A DNA stretch of 64,000 nucleotides from Hymenobacter citatus (GTDB lineage Bacteria > Bacteroidota > Bacteroidia > Cytophagales > Hymenobacteraceae), in the NCBI RefSeq assembly GCF_014333615.1, contig NZ_JACSCY010000006.1:124001-188000 (forward strand), read 5' to 3'. Shown here piece after piece: positions 16,111 to 28,100 of the stretch. Both the position numbers and the translations under genes were made by a program. Numbering within the stretch: the first letter of the stretch is position 1; every line of letters begins with the position of its first letter. Below the pieces are notes generated by a model. That model saw only the letters and a program-made list of their open reading frames with translations. It made no database searches and was not told where the DNA came from.

Positions 16111-16300
16111 GAGCGGTGAGATGGTGAGGTAGTGAAATGGTGAGTTTTGTCGTTCAGACGGCACAATCAGCGCCATCAGAAACTGTTGGTGAAGGGAGGA
16201 TGAGGCTGCGAATTCATTCGTGCAGCAGACATTTGACACTGTATTGTTCACAGCAACAATGCCTTACTCACCATCTCACGATTTCGCCATCTCACCTTTC
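16111..16300. repeat. Inverted GTGAGATG arrays between FAD and 2Fe-2S subunit genes
   Basis: A short GGTGAGATGGTGAGG-type array (16114-16144) and its inverse (ACTCACCATCTCAC...CCATCTCACC, 16265-16296) flank a 120-base centre with no clear gene. The right array overlaps the end of the next gene (stop at 16276-16278), so the last codons of the 2Fe-2S subunit (Glu-Met-Ala-Lys-Ser) and its stop are made of repeat sequence. The same arrangement is seen at 17925-18177 and 43344-43567. Confidence 0.7.
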
Positions 16301-16920
16301 GCTTCCAGAATGGCCGCCGTGATGTTGGGGTAGGCGCTGCACCGGCACAGGTTGCCGCTCATCCACTCCCGCACTTCGGCCTCGGAGCCGGCGTGGCCTT
16401 CTTTCACGCAGGCCACGCCCGACATGATCTGGCCCGGCGTGCAGTACCCGCACTGGAATCCGTCGTGCTTGAGGAAGGCTTCCTGCATGGGGTGCAGGTT
16501 GTCGCCCTGGGCCAGGCCCTCGATGGTGGTTATTTCCTTGCCCTGGTTCATCACGGCCAGGCTGAGGCAGCTTACAATGCGGCGGCCGTCTACGTGCACG
16601 GTGCAGGCGCCGCATTGGCCATGGTCGCAGCCTTTCTTGCTGCCGGTGAGGCCCATGTACTCACGCAGGGCGTCCAGCAGGCTCACGCGGGGCTCTAGTT
16701 GCAGCGTGCGCACGGTGCCGTTCACTTTCAGCTGCACCGGCGACACGCCCGCTACCTTTTTGGAGAGGGCCGTGAGGCGTTCGGCCTGGCTGATGAAGGG
16801 CGGCGCCATCACCAGACCTAGGATACCCCCGGCCTGCTTCATGAAATTCCGCCGCGAGCCATCGTTGGGCGTAACTCCGGGGTTGGTGCCGCTCTGGTCG
16901 GCCGGAGAATCGTTATACAT
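16276..16920 (-). CDS. Tat-exported 2Fe-2S subunit of Pao/Xdh-type oxidoreductase
   Basis: A 214-residue iron-sulfur subunit. A twin-arginine signal (SRRNFMKQ with Arg23-Arg24) and a hydrophobic stretch predict export of the folded enzyme to the periplasm, as for PaoA. The plant-type 2Fe-2S site has Cys98, 103, 106 and 118 (GCDHGQCGACTV...SC) and the second 2Fe-2S domain Cys157, 160, 192 and 194 (CGYC...CRC). It is the first gene of the operon 2Fe-2S - FAD - Mo subunit - xdhC - mocA-like. The final residues come from a repeat array, so this end may differ between strains. The first ATG is used. Confidence 0.9.
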   Translation of the reverse strand: MYNDSPADQSGTNPGVTPNDGSRRNFMKQAGGILGLVMAPPFISQAERLTALSKKVAGVSPVQLKVNGTVRTLQLEPRVSLLDALREYMGLTGSKKGCDHGQCGACTVHVDGRRIVSCLSLAVMNQGKEITTIEGLAQGDNLHPMQEAFLKHDGFQCGYCTPGQIMSGVACVKEGHAGSEAEVREWMSGNLCRCSAYPNITAAILEAKGEMAKS

Positions 16921-17258
16921 CAGAAAGAAAAGTTTAATGAGAAATTGGGTGGAGGGAGCTACGCTCAGCAGGTAGCGTTGGCATATCCTACAACTGTTGC
17001 TGAAATGCGTTTGTTTGGTAGTCGCTTACTTAGAATCTTTCTTAATTAACAGATTCACAATATTTTATATTTAAAAAGCAAGCAGCCTCTGGTCTACGGC
17101 TATGCCGAAAAGTTGGTTGCAGGCAATTAGATATCTATCCCTTTATTGGTGGTTAGCAACTGGTATCTTTGTCGGCCAGATTTGCTTTTGCCTGAGCAGT
17201 CGGTGGGTTGCAGTGTTCTACCCCTCTATCTCTCAGTTGCTTGCCCTTCCTTTTGTCT
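16921..17258. other. Divergent intergenic region, AT-rich
   Basis: This 338-base gap separates the molybdoenzyme operon (minus strand) from a lipoprotein gene (plus strand) and should contain both promoters. It becomes AT-rich at 17036-17090. A TATCTTTG box, matching the Bacteroidota TAnnTTTG -7 element, lies near 17163 on the plus strand, about 90 bases before the lipoprotein start. I see no convincing small gene; a 99-codon frame through it overlaps the lipoprotein gene and has no family features. Confidence 0.5.
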
Positions 17259-17924
17259 ATGCCTACTTCTTTCCTGCGTTTCTTTGGTTTGACTACTTTT
17301 CTGCTGGCCGCCGCTTGTACCAGCAACAAAAACCTGGAGCAAGACAGCCCGCAGGTCAGCGCCGAGGTAGTGGCCCCTACCCGGCCCGCCGCCCGACCTA
17401 AGCCACGCCGCCTGGCACAACTGGATACCACGCATTTCTCACCCCAGTTCATTCGTAGCTTTCAGGAAGCCAACAAAGCCGAAACCAGCTTCGATGTGCA
17501 CGGCGGCTGGCTCCTGCTCAGCCCCACCGACTCCGTGGCGTTTCCGGTGGCCGAGTTGCCTGCCAACGCACCAGTGGTATATGCTGCCACCGATAAGGGC
17601 CGTACGTATCGGCTCACGCTCACGCGCCGTAACTACTCCACGGTGCACTATGTGGCAGAAGCGCGTCAGGGCAGCAAGCTATTGAGCCGTCAAACCGGCT
17701 TGGCGGACCTTAATCCGAGCTTCTTCGCAGACATCGAAATTCCAAAGGACAGCGAAACGGGCCTACCCTACAGCGGCTACGAGTTTCAGGCTACTGCGCC
17801 TCAGCAACAGGGCTTTGCTGTGCTCATCGGCCGCAGTCAGGATGCAGACAAAGCGCAGGTGTACGGCGGCACTCAGCCGCAGCAAAGCGCGTGGCACAAC
17901 GTGCCTACCCTGCGGCGGCAGTAG
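17259..17924 (+). CDS. Putative lipoprotein, unknown function
   Basis: A 221-residue protein I do not recognise. The ATG at 17259 gives a signal peptide with lipobox LLAAAC (Cys20); the earlier in-frame ATG at 17208 would bury it. Mature residues 21-55 are Pro/Ala/Arg-rich and probably a flexible linker, followed by a beta-rich domain (SFDVHGGWLLLSPTDSVAFP, TYRLTLTRRNYSTVHY) with few charged clusters. No catalytic pattern is visible. A composite repeat begins at its stop codon. Confidence 0.7.
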   Translation: MPTSFLRFFGLTTFLLAAACTSNKNLEQDSPQVSAEVVAPTRPAARPKPRRLAQLDTTHFSPQFIRSFQEANKAETSFDVHGGWLLLSPTDSVAFPVAELPANAPVVYAATDKGRTYRLTLTRRNYSTVHYVAEARQGSKLLSRQTGLADLNPSFFADIEIPKDSETGLPYSGYEFQATAPQQQGFAVLIGRSQDADKAQVYGGTQPQQSAWHNVPTLRRQ

Positions 17925-18169
17925 GTGGTGAGATGGTGAGATGGTGAGATGGTGAGTAGTGAGTAGTGAGTAGTGAGTAGTGAGTAAAGAATACGACTGT
18001 CATCCCCTATCTGGCGTCCGCTTGCGAAGGATCTTATTACGCTAGCACAAGTCGTTGTTACGCTTGTCGTTCACACGTGAGAAGGTCCTTCGCAAGCGGA
18101 CGACAGATAGAGGATGACAGACGCTTTCTACTCACCACTCACAACTCACCATCTCACCATCTCACCATC

Positions 18170-18177
<8 letters not shown>
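17925..18177. repeat. Composite repeat: GTGAGATG arrays framing a family B hairpin
   Basis: The left part (17925-17986) is a tandem array, period 8 (GGTGAGAT) turning into period 7 (GTGAGTA). The core (17998-18120) is a family B hairpin: CTGTCATCC...GCGTCCGCTTGCGAAGGATCTT paired with AAGGTCCTTCGCAAGCGGACG...GGATGACAG. The right part (18129-18177) is the inverse array (CTCACCAT units). The element starts right after one stop codon and contains the stop codon of the convergent glucosidase gene (18170-18172). Confidence 0.85.
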
Positions 18178-20836
<2,659 letters not shown>

Positions 20837-20987
20837 ACGGTTTCAATTACCGATTTTGCGGATGCCTGCTTCCCTCTTCACTATATTCAGATTAGTGTAC
20901 CGGCACACCTTGTCCAACACCAGTGCTTGTGCACCATAGCCAAGCAACAGCCACAGTACACGAGCACTGATGAGGTTCATAGTAATA

Positions 20988-21809
20988 TTAGCCATTATCG
21001 GCAAAGCCGGGGTAGAGGGTCATGCCCCCATCAGCAAAGAGCGTAGTCCCTGTCACGTAGTCCGATTCGTCGGAAGCCAGCCAGGCGGCTACCTCGCCAA
21101 TATCGTCGGGCTGCCCAATGCGGCCATACGGAATCAGTTCCAGCAGTTTGTTGAGTGCTTTCTTCGTGCCCCAGGCCTCTTCGTTGATGGGTGTCTGAAT
21201 GGCGCCCGGCCCAATGCTGTTCACCCGAATTTTGTGCGGCGCCAATTCCTGCGCCATGCTCTTCATCATCAGCATGATACCGCCCTTCGACGTGGCATAG
21301 TTGACGTGCCCGGCCCACGGAATTACTTCGTGCACAGAGCTCATGCAGATAATTTTGCCGGCAGCTTTTGAAATCTCCGGCTGCACGCCGCGCTTCACAA
21401 ATTCGCGGGCGGCTTCGCGGGCACACAGGAACTGACCCGTCAGGTTCACGTTGAGAACCGCATTCCACTCGTCCAGGGTCATATCCAAAAAGCTGGCATC
21501 TTTCTGAATACCAGAGTTATTGACCAGGATATGCAGCGTACCGTAGCGCTTTTTGATGTCCTCGAACATCGCCAGCACCTCGGGCTCCTTGCTCACGTCG
21601 GCACGCACAGCGTAGGCCTCGCCGCCTATTTTTTCGATGGCCGCCACGGTTTTATCGGCGCCTTCCTCGTCGCTGTGGTAGTTCACTACCACCTTAGCGC
21701 CATCGGCGGCCAGGGCCAGACATACTCCTACCCCAATGCCCGAGCTGCCGCCCGTTACCAGCGCCACCTGGTTGCGCAACCGTGGCTGCGCTTTCATTTC
21801 TATAGCCAT
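20988..21809 (-). CDS. SDR family oxidoreductase, glucose 1-dehydrogenase-like
   Basis: A 273-residue classical short-chain dehydrogenase. Motifs: TGGSSGIGVG (cofactor), NNSG, catalytic MSSVHEVIPWAGHVNYATSK split as Ser, then Tyr and Lys in YATSK, and the downstream GPGAIQTP loop. The ATG at 21809 is chosen (MAIEMKAQ); the open frame upstream lacks family features. Bacillus glucose 1-dehydrogenases share this pattern, including NYHSDEEGA, which suggests NADP preference. It lies 151 bases upstream of the glucosidase gene on the same strand, so both are probably co-transcribed and could work in sequence on a glucoside. Confidence 0.82.
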   Translation of the reverse strand: MAIEMKAQPRLRNQVALVTGGSSGIGVGVCLALAADGAKVVVNYHSDEEGADKTVAAIEKIGGEAYAVRADVSKEPEVLAMFEDIKKRYGTLHILVNNSGIQKDASFLDMTLDEWNAVLNVNLTGQFLCAREAAREFVKRGVQPEISKAAGKIICMSSVHEVIPWAGHVNYATSKGGIMLMMKSMAQELAPHKIRVNSIGPGAIQTPINEEAWGTKKALNKLLELIPYGRIGQPDDIGEVAAWLASDESDYVTGTTLFADGGMTLYPGFADNG

Positions 21810-22001
21810 ATGCAAAGTCAAAAAGAGAAAACGGAATAGTCCGTAGACTGCTAAATGACCCCGCAGGTTACAGGAATGTGGCAAATAGCGCAACCGTAAT
21901 CAGCACGTGAGTAAGTCAGTTCGTGGCTTACTTCCCTACCCTGCAACCGTCCCTGTTCCGCTAGAACCTCATCCCTCTATTGTCGAAAATATAGGAGCTA
22001 C

Positions 22002-25000
22002 TTATTTTACAATCAGCAGTTTATGTCTAACTACATCTTGCCCTGCGCACTGAATCTCAAGCGTATATAGCCCCGCCGGAAGCGCAGCCAAGGAGTGCGT
22101 AGTCGTACCAGCGGCAGCGTGCCCTGTGTACACTACCTGCCCTGCCCCGTCTATAACCCGAAAGGTGGCGGCGGCAGCCAGATGCAGTGTTAGCTGCTCT
22201 CCTATCGGGTTCGGGAAAAAGAAACCCGGCTTTTCTAACGACAGCGCCGCGACGGAACGTACAGGCGCATCGGCAGCTTGCCCGTCTGTATCTATCTGCC
22301 GCAACCGATACGAAGCGGCCTCGCCGCCGAGTGTGTTATCGAGATATTGATACGTTTGGGTGTGCGTGGTAGCGCTGTGGCCGGGCAGACTGCCTACCAG
22401 CGCAAATGTGTTACCATTGGTGCTGCGCCACACCTCAAACTGTGCGTTGTTCAGCTCCGTGGCCGTGGTCCAGCGCAGCAGCGCCCCAGTAGCGCAACGC
22501 TGTGCCGTGAACGATGTCAGCTCAACCGGCAATGGGTTTTGGGAAATAAGAGGGCTGGTACTGGCCAGCGCAAACCAGCTGAACGAAGTAAACTCACCAG
22601 ATGTAACGGTGCCACTGCTAGCGGTGCCCGTGTAGGCGCTACGGCCGATATTACTCCAAACGTTATTGTTGTTCTTGGCAACAACCAGGGAACCGGCTTC
22701 GGGCGCATTCACGAAATCGTCGTCGCCATAGCTCACCGTCACGGTACCAGCGAAGTCGCCCGCGGCTGGGGCGGGCGTGGGGGTGATTTCAAAATAGCGC
22801 ACCCGACTTACCCGCGTCAGGCCACCGCTTAGGCTGCCTATGCCGCCTTCCTCTACCTGGGTAGCAGTGAAAGTGGTCGGGTAGGCGAGCTTGGTGATGT
22901 TGAGTACGAGCGGCCGATACACACTACCGCGAAGTCCTACCCTACCCAATGGGAACCGCAGGCTGCCGGCACCATTAGCCACATACGACATAGGGCCATT
23001 GATAAAGCTTTCCACAGCGCCGCCATTAATAGCAGCTCCTATGGCCATGGTCAACGGATTAACGATGGTGGTAATGAGCGGCCCCGCCGTGAGTTGCAGC
23101 GTGCCGTTCACCATCACAGGCGTTGCCAGCAGCACTCCATTAGGGTTATTGATTTGCAGCGTCACGCCGGCACTCAGGTAGCTGTCGGTTCCTACGGCGC
23201 CCAGGGTAGCCCCGCTGATGGTTTGGGGTAGCACCCCGTTCAACACCAGTTGCCCGGTGGCTGGGGCGCCCGTATTGGTAGGCGCAAAGCGCATGGCTCC
23301 CTGGATGTTCAGATTACCCGCTATTTTCAATTCTCCCGTCACATTGGGAGCAAATACAACTCCTGGTTCAATCACCAAGTCGCCCCGAATGGTTAGGGCT
23401 GTGCCACTACCGGTGTAGCTGGTGATGGAGCCGGTAGCGGCCGGATTGGCGCGCAGCACCAGCGTAGGGTAACTGCGTTTGCTCAGAGAAAGCGCCGAAG
23501 AAGATGTATTGGTGACACGGAATTCCCAGCGGCCGGCCTCGGTTCCGGTAACGGGCGCCAGGTTTTCTACTACCGTTGCGTGCCCGCGGTTGGTATAGTG
23601 CTGGTAAGTGCCGCCATTGTAGATATACACCGTCGGATTGGTGCCGGCCACCGTCAGTGCAGCCCCCGCGCTGTTGCTATTCGGGCCGGCGCTGTTTGTC
23701 ACCGTTCCCTTGTTGTAGATGGCTAATGCTACCTCATTTGCAGCGCTACGCATTAAGGTTAGCGCGCTACCGTTGGTATTGAGGGCTGGTATTTCAAAGC
23801 CGATGGGCTCCCCACCCCCAGGGTTCACAACCAACGACTGTATAGAAACGGAGGGCTCTATCGTGACGGTAGTAGTAGCCGCAGATTGCAGCAATACCTT
23901 GTAGCTGGCTGCTACGAACGTGTGGTCCAGCACTACATCGGTAGTGGCACCGGGCACGGCATCGTTGCTCCAGTTGGCCGCATCAAACCAGAAATTGGTG
24001 CCCGCCCCTCCATCCCACCGCACGGTTTGCGTGTTTGTAACCGGCGCGTTGGCCGCTCCCGAAACCACAACGCCAGCCGAGGTAGTGCCACTAGTATTGG
24101 TGATTGTTCCGGCCACCGTGCCAGCCGTGGCACTACGCAACACCACGTATACTGTGGCCGTCAAGTTACCGCCAACCGGAGCGCCAGTCGCTACGGACGT
24201 AGTGTAAGGCCCACCCGACGCCAAAGCCACGGCGTATCCCGCCGGCGCCGTAATGGTGGCAGCGTTGCTCAGGCTACTACCCGTAAGAGTATAGCTCTGC
24301 TCATCCGAATCAATACCAGTAGTCGTCACAAAGTTGGTAAGCGTGGATGGCACTGCTGTTAGCGCAGCCCCGCAGTTGTTGGCAGGCACGCTACTGTTGC
24401 GCGGAGCCGGCGTACCCGTCGTAAAATCAGTGCGGTTGTTATCTGTATCCGTGCATCCATTGCTTCCTCTACTGACGCTCAGCGTAGCACTTGGTGCTAG
24501 TGTGGGTAGGGTACCCTCATAGTCGTTTGCCGTAGATCCATAGCCTACGAAATCCACCACATTGGCTCCCGTAGGCCCCGTTACGATCATAGCACTGTTT
24601 GCCAGGGCCACCTTACCGGCAGTCCCCGCCATACTAATTTGCCCCATTGCATCTGGCGCAGGCAAATCGGCACCAATGGTTCCACCGCTAGCTAGCTGAA
24701 TCAGGTAATAACGACCCGGCGCAATGGAGCCGGTAAGGCTAAGGCTTGCCGAAAAAGTACTGGTAGACGCGGCATACTGCACGGTCCAGCCACTCAGGTC
24801 AACTGTAGTATTGCTTCGGTTGAACAGTTCCACAAAATCATTCCTGTACGTGGCCCCACTGTTGCCCCCTGCTCCATACACCTGACTTATCACAATAGAT
24901 GAGCTAACGGCGGGCCGGGCACTACCAGCCTGCTGTGCCTGACCGCGCATCGCTACTGTTGCGAACAGTCCCCCTACTATGAAGCATACTTTCGAGAACA

Positions 25001-25031
25001 GATAGCTCCGCCGCTTCACACAGATATTCAT
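22002..25031 (-). CDS. T9SS-secreted protein with lamin-tail-like domain
   Basis: A 1009-residue surface or secreted protein. A signal sequence (hydrophobic residues about 9-32) precedes a lamin-tail-type domain (VISQVYGAGGNSGATYRNDF, FVELFNRSNTTVDLSGW, about residues 45-200), then Thr/Ser/Gly-rich beta modules and a PVELTSFTAQR...LRWTTATELNNAQFEVWRS segment, and finally a type IX sorting domain (FFFPNPIGEQLTLHL ... HKLLIVK). The lamin-tail and C-terminal signature are common in Bacteroidota nucleases and adhesins, but no catalytic domain is visible. It should be exported by Sec, then T9SS, and anchored or released outside. GC content is lower than in neighbouring genes. Confidence 0.85.
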   Translation of the reverse strand: MNICVKRRSYLFSKVCFIVGGLFATVAMRGQAQQAGSARPAVSSSIVISQVYGAGGNSGATYRNDFVELFNRSNTTVDLSGWTVQYAASTSTFSASLSLTGSIAPGRYYLIQLASGGTIGADLPAPDAMGQISMAGTAGKVALANSAMIVTGPTGANVVDFVGYGSTANDYEGTLPTLAPSATLSVSRGSNGCTDTDNNRTDFTTGTPAPRNSSVPANNCGAALTAVPSTLTNFVTTTGIDSDEQSYTLTGSSLSNAATITAPAGYAVALASGGPYTTSVATGAPVGGNLTATVYVVLRSATAGTVAGTITNTSGTTSAGVVVSGAANAPVTNTQTVRWDGGAGTNFWFDAANWSNDAVPGATTDVVLDHTFVAASYKVLLQSAATTTVTIEPSVSIQSLVVNPGGGEPIGFEIPALNTNGSALTLMRSAANEVALAIYNKGTVTNSAGPNSNSAGAALTVAGTNPTVYIYNGGTYQHYTNRGHATVVENLAPVTGTEAGRWEFRVTNTSSSALSLSKRSYPTLVLRANPAATGSITSYTGSGTALTIRGDLVIEPGVVFAPNVTGELKIAGNLNIQGAMRFAPTNTGAPATGQLVLNGVLPQTISGATLGAVGTDSYLSAGVTLQINNPNGVLLATPVMVNGTLQLTAGPLITTIVNPLTMAIGAAINGGAVESFINGPMSYVANGAGSLRFPLGRVGLRGSVYRPLVLNITKLAYPTTFTATQVEEGGIGSLSGGLTRVSRVRYFEITPTPAPAAGDFAGTVTVSYGDDDFVNAPEAGSLVVAKNNNNVWSNIGRSAYTGTASSGTVTSGEFTSFSWFALASTSPLISQNPLPVELTSFTAQRCATGALLRWTTATELNNAQFEVWRSTNGNTFALVGSLPGHSATTHTQTYQYLDNTLGGEAASYRLRQIDTDGQAADAPVRSVAALSLEKPGFFFPNPIGEQLTLHLAAAATFRVIDGAGQVVYTGHAAAGTTTHSLAALPAGLYTLEIQCAGQDVVRHKLLIVK

Positions 25032-25137
25032 AATGCAAAATGATTAAATACAATACACAAACGATATCAGCTACACTACTATCGTTATACAAAATGTGGT
25101 CCAACAGCCATTTAAAGCATCAAGTCGGTATAAAACA

Positions 25138-25173
25138 CAAAAGCGTCCTAAGTCTGAACTTAGGACGCTTTTG
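25138..25173 (-). terminator. Terminator after the 1253-residue T9SS gene
   Basis: A perfect 15-bp stem (25138-25152 with 25159-25173) around six bases; on the minus strand the hairpin ends in CTTTTG followed by TGTTTTA. It separates the two tandem T9SS genes. Confidence 0.85.
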
Positions 25174-25194
25174 GTAACAAGACTAACTATTAGC

Positions 25195-28100
25195 CTATTC
25201 TTTCACCACCTTCCGGGTTACTTTCTCGGCTTTCGTTTCTATTGTCACCAAGTACGTACCAGTACGTAGGGTGCTAAGCGAAACGCTGTTTGTAGCATCT
25301 AGCGTGCTAGTCAATAGCGTCCGTCCTGTCAGGTCCGTTACAATCACACGGGCACCTACAAGCGATTCGTTGGCGCTGATGTGCAGCACATCACGAACTG
25401 GATTCGGATAGAAGGACATCTCGCGGGCGGCTTCTGTATTCGTAATAGCAGCTATTGGCGAGTAGGCAAAGGTACCATCTTCGTCCACCTGCTTCAGACG
25501 GTAGTAAGAAGTGCCCGACAGAGGCTGCTCATCAAGTGTCGAGTACACCGTTTCGCTCCCCTTAGAGCCTTGCCCTTTCACGAACTGCAACACGCTAAAC
25601 TGCTCGCCATCCTGGCTGCGCTGCACCTCAAACCCTTTGTTGTTCTTCTCGCTGGCCGTAGCCCAATCGAGTTTCACACCACGGGCAGTGAGTTTTGCAG
25701 CAAACGACTTCAACTCTACGGGTAGCGGCGTACCTGGGACAGTAGCATCTACTGGCACTATTTGGGTAGGAGGTGTTGGCGTGCGGTAGTTCTCAGCACC
25801 TGGCACCGACAACCGCTGACCTGAGTTATTAACCGCTACATAGTTGTAGTCGAACACATAGAAGTAGTATTGCTGGTTAGGGTCCAGTCCTTTCACTACT
25901 GCTTGGTCACCGGTACCTGTGTAAACAGCGTAGTAGCCTGGTGCCACAGTATTGCCTTGTCCAAAGGTACCATCTGCAGCTAGATAGCTTTGTCCATCTT
26001 GCGGCTGCGAACTGCCACTTAGTGAGTTGGAAAGACTAGCAATGATAAGTCGTCCTTCACCTGAGCCATTTGCTGCTCCTCCCTGTGTTGGAGAGAAAAA
26101 TACAGTGGCAGACGAGCCATTACGTGTTACACTGATAGTTGTTTGCACAGTAGGCTCCGTGTCGAGTGCTCTACCACTGAGCCCGCCATTTACCGAGAAA
26201 TCCTGGAAGGTCTTTACCGTAAAATCATCGCTACGGAATTGCAGCTTCGATGTGGCATCCCCAATGTGGGTAGGTTTATAGCGCACATATACCACCTGAT
26301 CAATGCTAAATGTATTTGCATCTGGGGTGAACGTCACTGTTTGGCCAAAATCAGCATCATTCTGCGTCAACGAAATCTGGAACTGATCCTGCAGTGGATT
26401 GTTGAACTGGCTTGGCTGTGTCAGCACTTCTGCTACTGTAATAGCTTGACGAACCCGCGAAGCACGCACCGTAACTGCTACTAAGTTTGATACTGTTCCG
26501 ATTACTACGTTGTTGATTTGCGGAGTTTGCGCCAAAATCTCAACTGAAGGAGCGCTAAATCCTTTCACCTGCACGGCAGCTCCTACGGCAGGGTCGCTGG
26601 TGTTTGAAATGCTAGCTAAGTCAGGTTGAGCACTGGCCACAGAAGGCAAGTAGCGAACATAAATCGACACTGGATTTTGAAATCCGTCACCGGTAGCATT
26701 GTTGCGCGTCACGGTGATTGTATTGCCAGTAGCACCGTTTAAAGTAGCGAAATCTGCTTCTTGCAACGCCACTTGAAAGTTGTTGGGAGCTTGTACCGTA
26801 ATATCACGAATTAAGCCCTGACCATTCAACTTATAGCTTTGAGTTGCTGAAGCGACACCAGGAACCGTTGAGAAGTCGGTCAGAGTGTTATCGGCTGATA
26901 TGGTCGCAGCAGTGCCATTACTGTTTGCCACCACGTTTACTATTTTATTAGGCGCTCCGCTGTTAGGGCTGCTAGCTGTAATCGTACCAGCGTAGTTACC
27001 TGTGGTAAGTGGGCCTGCTAGTCGCACTTCAATCGTACGCTCGGATACCCTACCATTGACTGGCTGGAATGATAGTGGCTTCGATTCAAAATCACCTATC
27101 CCTGCTTCACGAATTTCAATATTGGGATTTGATGAAGCAGAGCTGGCGGGCGTTAGCACCAGTGGGTTAGTTCCCAGCAGTGTACCACCAACCTTAAATG
27201 TCAGTACCTGCGCCGATCCGTTTGAGGAAACCGGACCGAAATCTAACGTTGCTGGGTCGGGATTAATAAAAATATCAGCTACAGTAGGAGCAGCCAAACC
27301 ATTGCCATTCACTTGTAGAATGGAGTTAACAGTGGTACCCGAAGAAGCAGCAATAGTAGCAGCCCGATTACCGGTAGTAGAAGGCGAAAATTGCACTTGT
27401 AGCTCAGTGCTATTCAACGTACCACCAGTTCCAGTCAATGTGACTTGCGCTCCAAAAGCTCCCGCTGTGCCACGACGGATTAGAAACTCATTTGAAGGCG
27501 AGTTAACTATGATCGTATTGTTATCAAGATTTTGCCCGCTTACAAAGAAAGAAATGGCAGTAGAGGAGCGTCCAACCTGTGTATCCGAGAAAGTGATATT
27601 GGCGGGTGAAACCGTAACAACTGGTGCTGGAGCAACTCCTGTGCCTGTAAGCGTAACAAACTGCGTAGTTGCACCAGCGCTAACAAACGACACGTTACCA
27701 TTGAATGCACCTGTCACTACAGGAGCAAATCGAACTTCCACTACTGCATTCACAGTACCACTAGCCTGTGTGAGCATTAGCGTGTTACCAGCAGTGAGAT
27801 AAGCAGCATCACCTTGCTTGCGGAATTCGTAGCCAGTTGGCACTTGCACAGAAATATCGCCCATTAAGCTGCTACCCTGAACAGCAATGCTCTGGGTGTT
27901 CGACTTAGTGTTTGTTTCTACGTTGCCGAATGCCAGCGTTGAAGGTGAAACAGCAATAGTTGGTGCAACAGCCGTTCCGCTAACTGAAACTGTTTTCTGT
28001 GTAACTCCTGTAGTATTAAACGTAATCTGCCCACTATATGTACCTGCAGCCGTTGGATTGAAAACAACTTCTACAACCGAATTGACAGCACCGTTAGTTG

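Noticed and set aside
17102-17401. A 99-codon plus-strand frame with hydrophobic segments before the lipoprotein gene
   Set aside because: It overlaps the lipoprotein start in another frame, loses hydrophobic character in the second half and has no initiation signal or family resemblance.
17925-17986. Tandem GTGAGATG array considered as a CRISPR array
   Set aside because: Units are 7-8 bases with no spacers and no cas genes nearby.
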